Part shown: positions 17,690-25,728 of the stretch, piece after piece | How positions within the stretch are numbered: the stretch's first letter is position 1 | Layout of the letters: each line of letters opens with the position of its first letter | Origin: Candidatus Bathyarchaeia archaeon | GTDB lineage: Archaea; Thermoproteota; Bathyarchaeia; 40CM-2-53-6 | NCBI GenBank assembly: GCA_035935655.1 | Contig: DASYWW010000046.1 | Span: forward strand, 154,709 to 218,708 | Length of the DNA: 64,000 bases | Direction: 5' to 3' | The notes under the pieces: generated by a model | Told to the model about the DNA's origin: nothing | Databases searched by the model: none | Seen by the model: the letters and a program-made list of their open reading frames with translations, nothing else | Position numbers and translations under genes: made by a program

Positions 17690-17986
17690 GTGGCGAAACG
17701 GTCTCGTGTCGACATTTATTCTGAGATACTAGAAGCTCTGAAGAGGAGAGGGCCGACGAAGATCACGCGAGTCTCATACGCGGTGGGGCTTCCGGTGGAC
17801 AGGATCAAGAGATTTCTCACGGATCTCTCCTCCTATGGATTGGTTAGAATAATCACCAGTGAGGATACGTCGTATTCGATAACGCATCGCGGGCTCGAGT
17901 TTCTCGAGGCATATTGGAAGCTCGCGAGCTTCCTCAAATTCCTGGGAGAGAAAACGACGCTTGAGAGGGATTCTGGAGAACCCTAA
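17690..17986 (+). CDS. Winged-helix DNA-binding protein
   Basis: 98 residues from GTG. The layout RVDIYSEILEALKRRGPTKI, TRVSYAVGLPVDRIKRFLTDL, SSYGLVRIITSEDTSYSIT and HRGLEFLEAYWKLASFL matches the short archaeal winged-helix family (HTH_45-like), including the characteristic TxxGxxFLExY helix at the end. It probably dimerises and regulates transcription. Its 11-base spacing from the polymer-forming gene suggests cotranscription. Its 3' end overlaps the convergent zincin-like gene by 4 bases. Confidence 0.8.
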   Translation: MAKRSRVDIYSEILEALKRRGPTKITRVSYAVGLPVDRIKRFLTDLSSYGLVRIITSEDTSYSITHRGLEFLEAYWKLASFLKFLGEKTTLERDSGEP

Positions 17987-18501
17987 GCGACGTAGCTCTT
18001 GTATTCTTTTTCGAATTCTCTGACGATCTCGAATTTCGGCAATCTTCTAGACCTCGACTCCCCATGATGCTGGAAGGTTATCTCCGGAAACATGACCGCC
18101 GGGCCGTCAACAGCAAGTCTCGTGGCCGGGTGATCTGGTCCCAGTATTCTAGCGCAGATCTGGCGCGTAAGGCGTCGAACATCTCCTTCATCGGCGTAGC
18201 CAAGGGTGTGCAGATATTCGTGGAGTAAGGTGTAGAAGACGTAGGCGTTGATGTAGCGTCTGTCTTTAGCAAGTCGAGTTATCTGGTCTAGAAGGCTTCT
18301 GTTCATGACGATGAAGTTGGACCCCATTTGATGGAATGCTCCGATGTAATCGGGCAGATCAGCGAGTCCCAGCATTAGTCCGGTGCGTCGCCGGCCAATA
18401 CTGGTCTTTACGGATCTCTTGACGAGTTGGAATACTTCTGAAAAGTTGAAGCTTCGATCAAGGCTCTCCGACACATCCATGTTGTTTTGGGGTGATTCCA
18501 T
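17983..18501 (-). CDS. Zincin-like metalloprotease of unknown specificity
   Basis: 172 residues. The central motif is YTLLHEYLHTLGYADE, an HExxH zinc site with downstream Gly and Asp/Glu. It is preceded by the helix YINAYVFYTLL and by a strand FIVMNRSLLDQI, as expected for a compact zincin. There is no signal peptide, so it is cytoplasmic. A short archaeal family with this layout exists, but I cannot name a substrate. The ATG start at 18501 is followed by a second possible ATG (residue 8). Confidence 0.65.
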   Translation of the reverse strand: MESPQNNMDVSESLDRSFNFSEVFQLVKRSVKTSIGRRRTGLMLGLADLPDYIGAFHQMGSNFIVMNRSLLDQITRLAKDRRYINAYVFYTLLHEYLHTLGYADEGDVRRLTRQICARILGPDHPATRLAVDGPAVMFPEITFQHHGESRSRRLPKFEIVREFEKEYKSYVA

Positions 18502-18563
18502 TCGAGAATTTTCTTCCTAAGCACGTCGTCCAACGTGCTCTAGATTGATTTTGGTCTCAGCGC

Positions 18564-18570
18564 TATATAA
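18564..18570 (+). promoter_or_regulatory. TATA box of the UbiE-like methyltransferase gene
   Basis: TATATAA, 39-45 bases before the CTG at 18609. The predicted transcription start near 18592 puts the proposed upstream start inside the transcript and leaves TTG 18699 about 105 bases away. Confidence 0.5.
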
Positions 18571-18608
18571 GGACTGGATTTTCCATCATCCAATCAGAGG
18601 ACGTTTCC

Positions 18609-19331
18609 CTGGGCAATAGTAGAGACGAGTGGAGTAGCGTCGTCCGTGCAATTGAGGACGCGTCGCCGATCTACGAGTCCACTAGCGAGCGGATATCCTT
18701 GTGGCTCGCAGGCCCGTTGCGACGGAGAGGTATCGCGTTTCTCCGCTCGCATCGCAGAGAATGCGTTTTGGATTCTGGCGCAGGCCCTGGGGTCTCCAGC
18801 AGAATGTTGCTGGAGGATGGCTTCGAGAACATTGTAGGCCTGGACCCGTCGATTCGACTGCTCAGATATGCGAGGTCTCGTCTCGGCCATCGGTTCTGTC
18901 CTATCGTTGGAGTTGCTGAAAACCTTCCATTGCAGTCAGGTTCTATTGGAGCTGTGATCACCTGTTTCTCGCTGCGGGATGTAGTAAATTTGGATCGTAG
19001 TCTAGATGAGTTCGCGCGTGTTACTCGGCGCGGGGGTGCTCTCGCTGTCGTTGATATTGGTAAGCCCGACAGCGGATTTTCGAGAGTCTTGATCGGTTTC
19101 TACATTTCACATATAATGCCGGTTCTGGCCCGCTTATCGATCCGCGAGAGGATGGCTGGCAATCCGTTCAAGATGATTATTCCAACTTGGAAGAAGCTGC
19201 AGACCAACAAGCGACTCTCCGATCTTATCGAACAATCATTCGGGCCCTGCGCATTGAAGAGTTTCCTTCTTGGAGGGATGGTTGTCTTCGAGGCTGACAG
19301 ATTCTCGGTCTGGAAGGATGTCGTGCAGTGA
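18609..19331 (+). CDS. UbiE-like SAM-dependent methyltransferase
   Basis: Motif I is CVLDSGAGPGVSSRMLL, with VGLDPSIRLLRYAR, then VAENLPLQSGSIGAVITCFSLRDVVNLDRSLDEFARV and RRGGALAVVDIGKP. This is a Methyltransf_11/UbiE-type enzyme, possibly acting on quinones or polyprenyl compounds. The first standard start is TTG 18699, but the frame upstream encodes DEWSSVVRAIEDASPIYEST, which looks like a genuine family N-terminus. No ATG, GTG or TTG is available there. CTG at 18609 has a GAGG eight bases upstream and lies about 17 bases after the predicted transcription start, so it is offered as the start. The zincin gene is divergent. Confidence 0.75.
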   Translation: MGNSRDEWSSVVRAIEDASPIYESTSERISLWLAGPLRRRGIAFLRSHRRECVLDSGAGPGVSSRMLLEDGFENIVGLDPSIRLLRYARSRLGHRFCPIVGVAENLPLQSGSIGAVITCFSLRDVVNLDRSLDEFARVTRRGGALAVVDIGKPDSGFSRVLIGFYISHIMPVLARLSIRERMAGNPFKMIIPTWKKLQTNKRLSDLIEQSFGPCALKSFLLGGMVVFEADRFSVWKDVVQ

Positions 19332-19477
19332 AACGGAAGCGATGTCGAATAGAATCTACAGGTTTAGTATGTTTTCGCGAAGGGCGAGTGGCGGGAAAAT
19401 CGACCACCGGGGGGGCATAGATTAGTCAGCAGAAAAAGAAAAGCTAAGAGAAAAATAGTTGCGGAAACGAGAACCTG

Positions 19478-20767
19478 CTAGAGGTCTTCTCGATTTAGGA
19501 TCCCATGCATTGCCTTGCTAATGATCCAGACGGACACGTATGACAGAATGAAGACTGTAGCCATCACGGCCCCTATGCCCAAAGCCTCGATCCACAACTG
19601 TTGGAGGGCCGCTGTTCCCCCGCCGAACAATAGTCCGTCAGGAATGGGAAATATTCCGGGCGCGACAGGGTTTCCAGAGGCAATCGCGAAGGTTCTCTGG
19701 GAAAAGAAAGCGATCATCAGGACGCCGAATAACCCGCCGAGCAAGTGTCCTGGGAAGAGGCCGATGGGGTCGGAGAACCACTTGAACCTTGAGAACCATT
19801 TCTCACCGGCAAGGAAGAGAGGTCCGCCGATCAGCCCTAGAATCACCGCGCTACCTGGACTAACGAATCCGGCAAGGGGGGTTATGATGATGAGTCCCAT
19901 GAGAACGCCGTTAGTCGCATAAATTAGATCCGGCATCTTCTTGATCATTCGATACCTGAAGTACATGATCGACAAGAAGGAAGACGCCGCAGCGAGGAAT
20001 GTCGTGAGGACAACAGTCATTGCCGAATTGTTGAATGCCAGAACGCTGCCGGGGTTGAAGCCGAACCATCCAATCCAGAGAAGCAGAATCGAAAGGGTCA
20101 GCCACCCACTATTCAACTTGTACGGTACCTGAACGCTCTCAATGCGTCCCCTCCTCTGTTCCTCACGCCAGATCTGAAGAACGATTCCAAGCCCCGCCGC
20201 TCCCGCAGCCCCATGGACCACTAGTCCACCTGCGAAGTCGGCCATGCCAATTCGAGCAAGCCAGCCTTGGGGATTCCAGATCCACGCTGCCGGGAGATTC
20301 CAAATCAGAATGAAGTAAACAATCGAGTAAGCGAAGAAGGCCTGTAACTTCATCTTACCCAAAACAACGACGCCCACGAGGGCTAGGGTGACAGCGGCAA
20401 AGGCTGTCTCGAAAAGAAAATAGGTCCCAGTGGTCAGACCTTGTCCGGCTGTAGACCACCATGCTCCAGTGAGTAGCTGGTTCGCGTCGGAGGAAAATCC
20501 TCCAAGAAAGAATCCGTTGTAGCTGGGGTTTCCAATTATCCCATTGATCGTTGGGGCGAAACCGGTGTTGAAACCGATGAAGGCCATGAAGAATATGGCG
20601 GAGCCCGTGATCAGCATCGTCTTCAGAAGGCTAACTTCCATCTCAGAGCCCAGCTCCCCCACTTCGAGGAACCCGACCGAGACGGTCATTATGAAAACGA
20701 GGAGTCCGCAGATGATGACCCAGAGATTGTTCGCAAGCACAACTTCTAACGGCAGCGGCAGAGCCAT
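19478..20767 (-). CDS. amt: Ammonium transporter (Amt/Rh family)
   Basis: 429 residues with about 11 membrane segments. The twin pore histidines are intact: His185 in MADFAGGLVVHGAAGAAG and His341 in DPIGLFPGHLLGGLFGVL. FNPGS and the TNGVLMG helix also match Amt. It moves ammonium across the cell membrane for nitrogen assimilation. No PII (glnK) gene is adjacent, unlike the common amt-glnK pair, so regulation is not apparent here. The ATG start leaves a short periplasm-side N-terminus. Confidence 0.93.
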   Translation of the reverse strand: MALPLPLEVVLANNLWVIICGLLVFIMTVSVGFLEVGELGSEMEVSLLKTMLITGSAIFFMAFIGFNTGFAPTINGIIGNPSYNGFFLGGFSSDANQLLTGAWWSTAGQGLTTGTYFLFETAFAAVTLALVGVVVLGKMKLQAFFAYSIVYFILIWNLPAAWIWNPQGWLARIGMADFAGGLVVHGAAGAAGLGIVLQIWREEQRRGRIESVQVPYKLNSGWLTLSILLLWIGWFGFNPGSVLAFNNSAMTVVLTTFLAAASSFLSIMYFRYRMIKKMPDLIYATNGVLMGLIIITPLAGFVSPGSAVILGLIGGPLFLAGEKWFSRFKWFSDPIGLFPGHLLGGLFGVLMIAFFSQRTFAIASGNPVAPGIFPIPDGLLFGGGTAALQQLWIEALGIGAVMATVFILSYVSVWIISKAMHGILNREDL

Positions 20768-20900
20768 CGTCTCGTTATCCCGTGCTCAATCTGGAATCGT
20801 GTTGAGATTTAAGCTGGGCGCATGTTTCTAGCAGTTCGCCCTAAGAGGTAGTGTCCACAATGTCTTACTAGTAAGGAATCCTCTAGTTCAACAGCGTATC

Positions 20901-21488
20901 ATGTCGAGAGAGTCTATTAAAATTCCGTTCAAACACGCACTAGCTTTCATAGCCATTGCGGCATTCTTAGTCAGCTTTTTCGGATCGCGATTATTCGCAA
21001 CAGTCTGCCCCACGTGCGTAGTGGTTGGCAGCGGGATACACTTTCACCATTTCTGGTACGGAATTGGAATGGTCGCGCTCACCGGTTGGCTCGCGATAGT
21101 TGGGAGGAGAACCGAAAGATTGGACCGAGCCTACGCACTCGTATACGGCCTCGGGCTCGGTCTCATCGGAGACGAGGTAGGCCTACTTCTAACATTTGGA
21201 AACTACTATTCCGAGTTGACCTATCAGATTTTCGTTGGAGCCATTGGTCTGATAGTTCTCGGAGCCTTAGCCGTTCGTTTCGGAGAGAGACTGCGAAAAG
21301 ATCTCAAGAGGATAAAGCCTTGGGAGGCCGCCGGTCTTGTCGGGCTCTTTCTTGCAGGGTTCTCAACTCTCTTCTTCGCCTCTGATGAAGAATGGATCGG
21401 GGTACCCTTCGTTCTGGCAGGGATACTAGCAATCATCATCGGTTTCCGTTATCTGCGCGAGAAGATTCCTCTGCACACTGCAAACTAG
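20901..21488 (+). CDS. Integral membrane protein with HxHH motif
   Basis: 195 residues with about five to six hydrophobic segments. The striking part is SGIHFHHFWYGIGMVAL, where histidines lie at the start of the second helix. It is followed by the conserved-looking GLGLGLIGDEVGLLL. These polar residues inside the membrane could bind metal or haem; I cannot name the family. It starts at ATG, divergent from amt, with about 130 bases between them. It is not in an operon. Confidence 0.65.
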   Translation: MSRESIKIPFKHALAFIAIAAFLVSFFGSRLFATVCPTCVVVGSGIHFHHFWYGIGMVALTGWLAIVGRRTERLDRAYALVYGLGLGLIGDEVGLLLTFGNYYSELTYQIFVGAIGLIVLGALAVRFGERLRKDLKRIKPWEAAGLVGLFLAGFSTLFFASDEEWIGVPFVLAGILAIIIGFRYLREKIPLHTAN

Positions 21489-21555
21489 CACATACGGTCA
21501 AGCTGTGCGCGGGCCAGTAACAGACACCTTACAATGACCAAGATACGTCATTATA

Positions 21556-21720
21556 ATGAATTTGCCAACCCAGCTAAACCGTCTCTTCCGGCTTTACGCA
21601 ACCAGAAAGAAGGGTTCGACAGAAAATGTGCGACCGCCGGTTCGGGACAATAGAGACCCTGAGGGCAAGAAACCTAATTCTGCCGGGACTAAGAAATCCA
21701 CTAGGAACTCTCGTCGCTGA
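21556..21720 (+). CDS. Small basic protein, 54 residues, unknown
   Basis: ATG at 21556 to TGA at 21718-21720. A short amphipathic start (MNLPTQLNRLFRLYATRKKG) is followed by a strongly basic, polar tail rich in Lys, Arg, Ser and Asn ending in TRNSRR. An AT-richer TTACAAT lies about 20-27 bases before the ATG, and an A/T-rich stretch follows the stop. There is no recognised family. It could be a nucleic-acid-binding small protein or a chance ORF. Confidence 0.35.
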   Translation: MNLPTQLNRLFRLYATRKKGSTENVRPPVRDNRDPEGKKPNSAGTKKSTRNSRR

Positions 21721-21779
21721 AAAAATTCGTCCGATAAAAAAATGAGGGAAGGGTACCTAGGCCTCCCATGAGGGGGCTT

Positions 21780-21926
21780 CTAGTACCTTCGATGCTTCTG
21801 GTAACAGTCCCTGCAGTAAACTGGTCTACCTTCTGTTGGCTGGAAAGGAACTTCAGTCTCCTTACCGCAGTCAGAACAGACGACTTTGTGCATTGTTCTG
21901 GGACCACCATACGAACCACGACTCAT
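21780..21926 (-). CDS. Small CxxC-CxxC zinc-binding protein (48 residues)
   Basis: Reading the minus strand from ATG (21926-21924) to TAG gives a 48-residue protein with VVCSDCGKETEVPFQPTEGR, then PVYCRDCYQKHRRY. This pattern of two CxxC pairs separated by a VPFxPxxGRPVYC core is a widespread small zinc-finger family in archaea and some bacteria. It is of uncertain function, possibly binding nucleic acid. Complete, with a basic C-terminus; no operon partner. The gene is easily missed because it is under 60 codons. Confidence 0.8.
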   Translation of the reverse strand: MSRGSYGGPRTMHKVVCSDCGKETEVPFQPTEGRPVYCRDCYQKHRRY

Positions 21927-22048
21927 TCGGCCTAGTACACCTCCTATAATCCGCGATACTCTTCCAGCACCTTTACTAGGTTATAGACCTTCGGAAAGCC
22001 TACACCGTAGCCAAATCGTACTCAGGAATGGCATTCGACTGGACTCTT

Positions 22049-22711
22049 CTAGACAGCGCCATGTCTCTTCAGCACCTCGACAACCTCAGCGTGATTCTTC
22101 TCTTTGGCAAAGCCCATCGAGGTCTTTTCGTCCTTCGTCCTTGCATTAGGGTCAGCTCCGTTCTCTAGGAGGAAGTTCACAAGTTCGATGTTCCCATTTA
22201 GGGATGCCTCCATTAGAGGTGAAACCCCGTCTTCGTACCGGTGGTTGACATCGGCGCCTTTCTTCACGAGTATCTTGGAGATTTCCACATGGTTGTTGGA
22301 AATGGCGCCGGTCAAAGCGGTGAAACCGGTTGCATTCCTCGCTGTTGCGTTCACATTCGCGCCCTTCAGAATGAGATACTCTGTAACGTCTTTCTGGCCT
22401 AGGTATGCGGCGAGGGCAACGGGAGTGAACCCGTCAGCAGAGTAGGAGTTGATTAGTGAGGGATCTTGGCCTATCAAAGCTTTGACTTTTGCAAGCTCTC
22501 CCAAGACCGACACTTCAAAAATGTCCAGTTCATGTTTCTTAGAGGCTATTGTGCGTGCGACGTTTTGATGTCCGTAGTAGAGTGCAAGAAGGATGGCCGA
22601 AACTCCATTCTCGGCCTTGCTCTTTGCAAGGGTTGGGTTTGTATTTAGAAGCTGATTGATTTTCGTTACATTGCCTTTCTGGACGGCTTCAAGAAACTCG
22701 TCGGTTTGCAT
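22049..22711 (-). CDS. Ankyrin-repeat protein
   Basis: About 220 residues made of six to seven ankyrin repeats. Clear ones are DGFTPVALAAYLGQKDVTEY, TGFTALTGAISNNHVEISKI, DGVSPLMEASLNGNIELVNF, and capping repeats at each end. There is no signal or membrane segment, so it is cytosolic and probably mediates protein contacts. ATG at 22711 is preferred to the ATG three codons earlier (22720), because the latter lies inside an operator half-site and the promoter fits a leaderless start. It is divergent from MarR and probably under its control. Confidence 0.85.
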   Translation of the reverse strand: MQTDEFLEAVQKGNVTKINQLLNTNPTLAKSKAENGVSAILLALYYGHQNVARTIASKKHELDIFEVSVLGELAKVKALIGQDPSLINSYSADGFTPVALAAYLGQKDVTEYLILKGANVNATARNATGFTALTGAISNNHVEISKILVKKGADVNHRYEDGVSPLMEASLNGNIELVNFLLENGADPNARTKDEKTSMGFAKEKNHAEVVEVLKRHGAV

Positions 22712-22713
22712 AC

Positions 22714-22742
22714 TTAGCATAGCTAATCATTAGGCATGCTAA
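22714..22742. promoter_or_regulatory. Tandem palindromic operators in the ankyrin/MarR divergent promoter
   Basis: Two similar 13-base imperfect palindromes, TTAGCATAGCTAA (22714-22726) and TTAGGCATGCTAA (22730-22742), start 16 bases apart. The second touches an AT-rich core (AATATATATG, 22741-22750) that can serve as TATA box for both directions. They therefore sit where a dimeric regulator would block both promoters. The adjacent MarR protein is the obvious candidate, making this probably autoregulation plus control of the ankyrin gene. Confidence 0.6.
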
Positions 22743-22782
22743 TATATATGCTTGGCGATGCCATAATACTAGTCGTCGTGCT

Positions 22783-23223
22783 TTGACAAAAGAACTCAAC
22801 CTCGAAGAAGTGGGCAGAAGCCTCCATAGCAATGCGATTCATCTGCTACGTCATGTGAGAACTGAAGATTCAGCGATGGGAATCGGACCCGCGCAAGCCT
22901 CCGCTCTGTCAGTTGCTGTCTTTGGCGGGCCGCTCAAATTGAACGAGCTCGCTGAGGCAGAGCAGGTTAAGCCGCCAACTATGAGCCGTATAGTCGAAGC
23001 GCTCGTCAAAGAAGGACTGGTCCGAAGGGAAGCAAACAAGCATGATAGACGGTCTGTCATAATCTCACCGACAGAAAAGGGAACGAAAACCTTGCATGAA
23101 GGAAGAAACCGGCGAGAGAAACGATTGATCAAACTACTGTCCCAACTTGATTCTGACGAGGTCCAATGCCTAGGAAGAGCCTCGAAGATTCTGTCAAAAA
23201 TCCTGATCACAGAACATTCCTAG
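22783..23223 (+). CDS. MarR-family transcriptional regulator
   Basis: 146 residues. Winged-helix core: PLKLNELAEAEQVKPPTMSR, IVEALVKEGLVRREANKHDR, RSVIISPTEKG. The wing Asp-Arg-Arg (HDRRS) is the MarR signature. N- and C-terminal helices would form the dimer. It probably senses a small phenolic or oxidising ligand and represses itself and the ankyrin gene through the operators at 22714-22742. Starts with TTG (MTKELNLEEVG). Its 3' end overlaps the convergent aldo/keto reductase by 4 bases. Confidence 0.88.
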   Translation: MTKELNLEEVGRSLHSNAIHLLRHVRTEDSAMGIGPAQASALSVAVFGGPLKLNELAEAEQVKPPTMSRIVEALVKEGLVRREANKHDRRSVIISPTEKGTKTLHEGRNRREKRLIKLLSQLDSDEVQCLGRASKILSKILITEHS

Positions 23224-24191
23224 CGTCCGAAGACCCTGAGTCTTTCCCAGGGTGCTATTGCATCCTCTATTACACGCATTTCGTCTGGTGTTAATTTCCA
23301 GTTGACTCCCCCTATCATTTCACCAGCTTCATTCTGGCTTCTAACTCCGATTATCGCGCCTGTGAGGGCCGGATGCATTAGTTCCCATGCGACGACAGCG
23401 TTCACCATTGTCCCAGCATGTGCATTGGCGATTTTTCCGAAAGCATCCCTTATCTTTCGAACCATAGCATGATTCTCTGGCTGGGCGTAGAGCTGTCGTC
23501 TTCGAAAGTCCTTCCGGTCCAGCTTGTCAATGTCAAAATTGTCGGCTAGGACGCCCTCAGAGAGGGACCCCCATCCGAGAACTCCGATCTCATGCCCTAG
23601 GCAGAAGGGGAATATCTCTCGCTCCGCCCGTCTCTGCAGAGGGTTGTACTGGTTCTGGCTGGACACTACCGGTCCTACCTTGAGGGCCCTCTCGATCAGA
23701 TCCGTGGAATGATTCGATAATCCTCCGTATCGGACTTTGCCTTCCTCGACTAATCGCTGCATCTCTGTCCATGATTCCTCGATCGGTGTCCGGGGATCTG
23801 GGTCATGGAACTGGTAAAGATCTACATAGTCTGTTTGCAGACGCTGGAGGCTTTCCTTAAGTTCTCTTCTGATGCTTTCGGGCTTGAGGTTGTCCGACCA
23901 TCCTCCTTTGCCATCGGGCAACGTTCCACACTTCGTGAAGATGTGAATTTGGTCGCGTCGTCCCTTGATCGCTTGTCCGACAATTTGCTCTGCTCTTCCC
24001 CAGCCATAGAATGGGGCAGTGTCTATCCAGTTCACGCCGAGGTCAATTGCTGTCTGGATGGTTCTGATTGCTACCTTCTCGTCTTGTGGTCCCCAGTAGA
24101 TTCTCCACTTTGGCGTCGAGCCAATGGGCGCGGTCCCGACTCCAACCTTTGTAATTCTAAGACTGCTCTTTCCCAGACTTCGGGTTTCCAA
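23220..24191 (-). CDS. Aldo/keto reductase (D-threo-aldose/YghZ-like group)
   Basis: 323 residues. The tetrad is visible: Asp and Tyr in WIDTAPFYGWG, Lys in IFTKCG, and His in YQFHDPDP. The C-terminal cofactor end reads AIIGVRSQNE. It is longer than the reductase at 8071 and of a different subgroup, resembling L-glyceraldehyde or aldose dehydrogenases. It is cytosolic and NADP(H)-dependent; substrate unknown. Starts with ATG. Convergent with MarR. Confidence 0.87.
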   Translation of the reverse strand: METRSLGKSSLRITKVGVGTAPIGSTPKWRIYWGPQDEKVAIRTIQTAIDLGVNWIDTAPFYGWGRAEQIVGQAIKGRRDQIHIFTKCGTLPDGKGGWSDNLKPESIRRELKESLQRLQTDYVDLYQFHDPDPRTPIEESWTEMQRLVEEGKVRYGGLSNHSTDLIERALKVGPVVSSQNQYNPLQRRAEREIFPFCLGHEIGVLGWGSLSEGVLADNFDIDKLDRKDFRRRQLYAQPENHAMVRKIRDAFGKIANAHAGTMVNAVVAWELMHPALTGAIIGVRSQNEAGEMIGGVNWKLTPDEMRVIEDAIAPWERLRVFGR

Positions 24192-24346
24192 AATTTACCG
24201 GCCCCATGGTTATTCTCCCATGACCCTTCTGCGTTTTTTAGCGTCACTGGGTATTTCTTTCTCTTGAAGGTCGCAGACAAACAAGTTACTCATGGGGTGG
24301 TTAGAGAGGAGTATAACTAGGCCGTTTTCCCCTATTAGAGTGGCAG

Positions 24347-24538
24347 ATGCGTGACGCGTTGATCTGCAACGAGTGTGAAGAGTCTCAGGACTTTCCAAAG
24401 GATATTGTTGAGCTGGAATCCTCACTGGGCATTCCGCGGGACCAATTGATGGCTGACATGGAGAAAGGGAAACGATGCATTCTGTGCGGATCCATCCTCG
24501 AGCAGGGCGCCTTAGCTCAACCTGTTAAGAGAGACTAA
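24347..24538 (+). CDS. Small zinc-binding protein (63 residues)
   Basis: It has two Cys pairs, CNECEE near the start and CILCGS near the end, that could bind one zinc. Between them is an acidic helical stretch (DIVELESSLGIPRDQLMADM). No family name can be given. ATG start, divergent from the aldo/keto reductase with 155 bases between. Confidence 0.55.
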   Translation: MRDALICNECEESQDFPKDIVELESSLGIPRDQLMADMEKGKRCILCGSILEQGALAQPVKRD

Positions 24539-24939
24539 CTCAGCAATCAACTGGGTTCGAAATCCTTTTCGGATCATTGTATCTCTGCAAGTCCTCCAAC
24601 ATTGCTCCGACAAATATTCTGTTCACTCTTGGAGTACGGTATTTGCCGTAAAACGAATTCTTTTGCCTGTGGATTATGAAATAGTTCGGAAAATGGTAAT
24701 TTGCGGTGATTTTGACTTGAAATGAGGGCTATTTCGCTCTACAAGCTCGGAATACAATAGTTTTATAACTTGACATCGGATTATCACGCTAATAGGTGAA
24801 TTCGGACGTCTAGTAAGCCAAAGAAGAAGAGCAAGAAGTAGAAGTAGGCTTCTTTCTCTCTATCAAATCTAATACCCACGTTTTTTTCGGGTTCTACACG
24901 CTTAACATGTCCAAATCAGTAAATCCCCAACGCTCTCCC
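24539..24939. other. Intergenic stretch with a strong TATA-like box and lysine-codon-rich segment
   Basis: TTTTATAAC near 24752 looks like a promoter on the plus strand. Downstream (about 24800-24850) lies a purine-rich segment whose one open frame reads TSSKPKKKSKK followed by a stop but has no standard start codon. It is then followed by pyrimidine-rich and T7 stretches. This may be a small untranslated RNA or a tiny gene. No tRNA fold was seen. Confidence 0.3.
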
Positions 24940-25728
24940 TCAAACCGTAATCTTTCCCGACTCTATGGAGATCCTGCGAGGCTGAACCATCATCATCGTT
25001 TGGCGCCAGAGTTCTTCAGTGGCGTCGACAAGTTCTGAATTCGTCGACTTCTCGAATCCTGCTACTAGGTCGATGAGTTTTCGAAACCCTCTGGGTTGTT
25101 CTTGGCACTCGAAAAGCTGTTTCCAAAACCAGCTTGTTGTAAGGACGTATTTTCTGTTGTGGTAGAACACGACTCTTGCAGTATCCCACGCCATATAGAA
25201 CGCTCGGGTTCTGAGGTCTCGCTGGTCGCCTTGGAGTCGCGCGTTGCGGACGGCAGCGAGGGACTCTGTCATGGACATGATGGCCCACCGGTATTCCTCA
25301 GTGAAATCTGCGGTGTCGTTTTCCGCGATGGCCTTCTCCAGTTTTTTCAGCCAGTTGTCGCGTTCGAATAATACGATCCGGTTTCGGTATTGGTCTGCCC
25401 CGAGTGGCCAATCCCAGCCTACTCGGGCGGCCTCTTTGAGAAAGTTTGATGCTTGGAAATAATCTATTTCGACTAGTAGACCATCGTAGACATACCGCTT
25501 GTTTTTGACCTCTAGACCATCCGTGGCCACACAGAATATTTCGAGGTCTGAGTAAGGACGGTCTAATCTCTTAGCAGTGGACGCGTAGATGCAGATAGCC
25601 AAGACTGCACCCTTGTAGGTATCAAGGATTTGGGAGGCGATCTTCTTTGCTAGTTCAATCCGTTCTTCGTGAGAAACCTTATGGAGCGGGAACTTTGGGT
25701 AGGAGGATTTCTCTTCTATTTTTCGCAT
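24940..25728 (-). CDS. Kanamycin-nucleotidyltransferase-like protein
   Basis: 262 residues. IYASTAKRLDRPYSDLEIFC aligns with the ANT(4')-type aminoglycoside nucleotidyltransferase motif (IYGSLGR...DGPYSDIEMMC in the classic enzyme). It keeps the Ser and the two acidic metal ligands Asp and Glu, with Gly replaced by Ala. A second acidic strand follows (GLLVEIDYFQ) and a helical C-terminal domain comes after. It should transfer a nucleotide from NTP to a hydroxyl; an aminoglycoside substrate is only one possibility. Its start overlaps the end of the preceding methyltransferase gene by 13 bases, so the two are cotranscribed. Confidence 0.72.
   Translation of the reverse strand: MRKIEEKSSYPKFPLHKVSHEERIELAKKIASQILDTYKGAVLAICIYASTAKRLDRPYSDLEIFCVATDGLEVKNKRYVYDGLLVEIDYFQASNFLKEAARVGWDWPLGADQYRNRIVLFERDNWLKKLEKAIAENDTADFTEEYRWAIMSMTESLAAVRNARLQGDQRDLRTRAFYMAWDTARVVFYHNRKYVLTTSWFWKQLFECQEQPRGFRKLIDLVAGFEKSTNSELVDATEELWRQTMMMVQPRRISIESGKITV

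Noticed and set aside
23524-24320. Plus-strand ORFs opposite the second aldo/keto reductase
   Set aside because: Antisense shadows of a gene with an intact catalytic tetrad.
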